Of a DNA stretch of 64,000 nt, positions 62,132 through 64,000 are shown one piece after another (position 1 is the first letter of the stretch; each line of letters opens with the position of its first letter). Under the pieces are notes generated by a model. It was not told the DNA's origin and ran no database searches. It saw only the letters and a list, made by a program, of their open reading frames with translations. Both the position numbers and the translations under genes were made by a program. This stretch comes from Jacaranda mimosifolia (Eukaryota > Streptophyta > Magnoliopsida > Lamiales > Bignoniaceae): assembly GCA_018894105.1 (NCBI GenBank), contig CM032126.1, forward strand, positions 29,052,391 through 29,116,390. Direction: 5' to 3'.

Positions 62132-63079
62132 CTATAACATGTATCCATAGTAATCGCAGCAAGTGACTCTAGTACCATCGACTGTACGACTATCACTATC
62201 CCAACCATATGTATCATAAAGAAGTAGTAGAGGTAGTAAAGGATCATAATAACCTGAAAATTCCTTAATATTCATTAAATGTCCTCCACTTGTTTGAACA
62301 ATGATATCCCTATTAGTAGCATCTGCTACTTCATCTCCATCAACAACAATAGCTGCTAGTTGTGATGCTGTTGTAAGTGTCTATTGATGATCTTTGGTTG
62401 GTCGCTCCTTAATTAGTAGCTTACAATGATTAACATCAGGACGTTGAGCAAGTTGATGTAAAGTCTGTACGAATGGATTATTAGCATCAAGAATTCACTT
62501 GATCTTTTCAATCAGTTCCCTACTCGATCCATCATTTTTTAGTAAACGATTTTCAATCTCATGATCCGTGTCATAAATGAACATCTGAATGTATCTTGGT
62601 CTTGATCCAGGAAGAGGTAACAATGTACCAATCCTATGATAAATTGATCCATGAGCTCTAAAGGTATATATCCCTTGACCGCCTATTGCTAGACTTTCAT
62701 CTAGTTTAACTCCCATTGAGGTAAATGAGAAGACGTGATTAAAAACACAATTTTTTTGTCTGAATATCTTGCCCTCAGCAGATTGATCAGTGAAGAGATT
62801 ACGAAGCTCATGAGGAACAGGAATTTCTGGCAGAATGATTTTTCCTCCCTTACAACATAAGTTTTGGGTTTCACCATGAAATAGCTTAGCCCGACAATAT
62901 AGACAAATTGTTTGGTTTGAGAGTTGTAATCGATGATTTTGTTGCATTTCATGAAAATTCCTTGCACAATTGTGGGAGAGATTTATACGGCCTGATCTAT
63001 GCATTCTATCATGCCTAAGATGATCACGTTCAATGTGCCGTTTAGAATATGAGTCCCCCATCATTGTTAGGTTCAACAT
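62132..63079 (-). pseudogene. Helitron Rep-like protein pseudogene, main exon
   Basis: The longest open stretch (63079-62495, 194 codons) carries the region just before and within the Helitron-like N domain: a zinc-finger-like CLYCRAKLFHGETQNLCCKG, then LPEIPVPHELRNLFTD, FSFTSMGVKLDESLA, GIYTFRAHGSIYHRIG, LLPLPGSRPRYIQMFIYDT. A TGA follows (..IEKIK, stop). The same frame continues (FVQTLHQLAQRPDVNHCKLL), meets a TAG, then AAIVVDGDEVADATNRDIIV, YDTYGWD and CDYYGYML, ending at a GT donor near 62131. Rep starts rolling-circle Helitron transposition; two nonsense codons and the missing helicase make this copy dead. Confidence 0.85.
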
Positions 63080-63239
63080 CTATATAACGCCCTATATATT
63101 AAATTATATATTAGAAATTCACATTAGATGGCCAATATTAAATATTAATATATAATAATATGAATGTAAACATATAATCCTAATAAATTTGAATAAACAA
63201 TTCTTTAAATACATTCAATTAGATTGAAAGTATAGATAC

Positions 63240-63629
63240 CTTCTCTATGTGAAGAAGGAGCAAATGAAGTTGAACCTTCACAAATATTAGATGGATTCCT
63301 GTTGGAGAGAAATGTCGTATAGTTTAAAGGAGACAAATGATTTCTTCCAGTAGTGGTTGGACGGATAGGTGATGCCATAAAGGAAAGTTGACGTAAGATT
63401 TTATGTAGTTAAATTTAAAGTTGTATTGGATTTGAGTGGATCAGTAGTTCAGGGCTTTGAATGAAACATTGCTCTTTAGATAGAAAATGTAAAATGTTTG
63501 CACCTGTATTAGTTGGTGGTAAAGCATGAGAGGTTGATGGTTCAAATTGATTGGTTTGAACTGAGTTGACATCAATTTGCATAGGAATTGACTAAGGCAA
63601 ATAGCTTGCCATAGAAGTACTCCCAATTC
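63240..63629 (-). pseudogene. Possible 5' exons of the Helitron Rep-like pseudogene
   Basis: Two upstream minus-strand coding-like pieces end at GT donors: about 63629-63504 (..MQIDVNSVQTNQFEPSTSH.., with one TAG) and about 63375-63240 (MASPIRPTTTGRNHLSPLNY .. SSHREG). They are Ser/Pro/Thr-rich, like the poorly conserved N-terminal parts of plant Helitron proteins. Their joining to the main exon is inferred from splice-like borders, not proven. Confidence 0.4.
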
Positions 63630-64000
63630 CTGTTTTTATATAGACAATGTGAAAATTACATAGTTAACAAAAATTCCAAAGTAGCATTGTTAATATGAAG
63701 TTTTGTTTCTATCTGGTAACTTAATTTTCAAATTGATGAATGTATCTTAAGCTTTCTTTTAATAAACTAACTAACTAAAGTAAAACTAAAATCAAATTCC
63801 TCGTGCAGATACAGAGTATTTATGGAGTTAATAAAGGGTTCATATTAAATTGAGTGACTTTTTATATTATTTATGTATCTAGAGTGAAAGAATCAATAAA
63901 GTTGCACAATCTAATGATGCTCGCAGAAAATTAAACTACCCCAAAATAAAATATGGTATAGTACTTATTTAGTAACATAGAAAATTTTCCTAACCTGAAT

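Larger units (their letters stand above)
59551..63700 (-). mobile_element. Helitron remnant, minus strand
   Basis: Minus-strand coding exons for a Helitron Rep-like protein lie at 62.1-63.6 kb. Downstream on the same strand, the sequence CCATGCGTAATACGGGATTT followed by ACACTAG, then T, at 59551-59579 looks like a Helitron 3' end (a short GC hairpin, then CTAG, inserted before T). No helicase-domain coding sequence is seen between, so the element has lost its catalytic C-terminal part. The 5' end lies beyond about 63.7 kb, perhaps outside the window. Confidence 0.6.

Noticed and set aside
1..64000. CRISPR arrays, tRNA or rRNA genes, bacterial operons
   Set aside because: No regularly spaced short repeats with unique spacers, no cloverleaf-type genes beyond the SINE promoter boxes, and no rRNA-like blocks were seen.

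Overview
The window is nuclear DNA of a flowering plant, most likely a eudicot. It is very AT-rich, its genes have introns with GT..AG borders, and every strong coding signal is either a plant housekeeping-type gene or a plant transposable element. The GC-rich LTR fragment near 28 kb and the Helitron protein style would fit an asterid or Lamiales species, but that is only a guess. No bacterial, organellar, rRNA, tRNA or CRISPR features were seen.

Two host genes can be reconstructed. (1) At 0.86-7.56 kb (+) is an apparently intact ten-exon leucine aminopeptidase (peptidase family M17, plant plastid type, 569 codons plus stop). Its proximal promoter and start-codon region is tandemly duplicated, and a 1.6 kb Tourist-like element sits in intron 3. 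(2) At 37.5-48.5 kb (-) is a broken zinc-induced-facilitator-like (ZIFL, major facilitator superfamily) gene. Its first exon lies at 48.3-48.5 kb and its last eight exons at 37.5-41.0 kb. The middle exons are missing, and the space between holds a decayed Ty3/gypsy Tat-type element in the opposite orientation. One surviving exon also carries a 1-nt frameshift.

Everything else is mobile DNA in layers. At 9.1-18.6 kb an LTR of one gypsy family (with an array of about 194-bp repeats) is split by a 6.5 kb element with 2.7 kb LTRs, a tRNA-iMet primer site and a polypurine tract but no gag-pol (LARD-like). At 18.6-24.5 kb lies a decayed SIRE-type copia. At 27.3-28.4 kb is a minus-strand LTR with its own TATA box. 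At 28.9-30.8 kb is a minus-strand chromovirus pol fragment. At 33.13-34.56 kb is a non-autonomous CACTA element with a perfect 3-bp target duplication. At 41.3-47.9 kb is the Tat element inside the ZIFL gene. From 48.7 kb onward come MITEs (some nested), a CACTA-like element, a 1.5 kb long-TIR Mutator-like element with a 9-bp target duplication, a second Tourist-like copy, a 177-bp MITE, and finally a minus-strand Helitron remnant (3' end at 59551, Rep-like pseudogene at 62.1-63.6 kb).

I found no operon-like or defence-like system. The most interesting items are the duplicated aminopeptidase promoter/start module, which could switch between plastid and cytosolic products, the ZIFL gene split by a retroelement, and several well-bounded non-autonomous elements.
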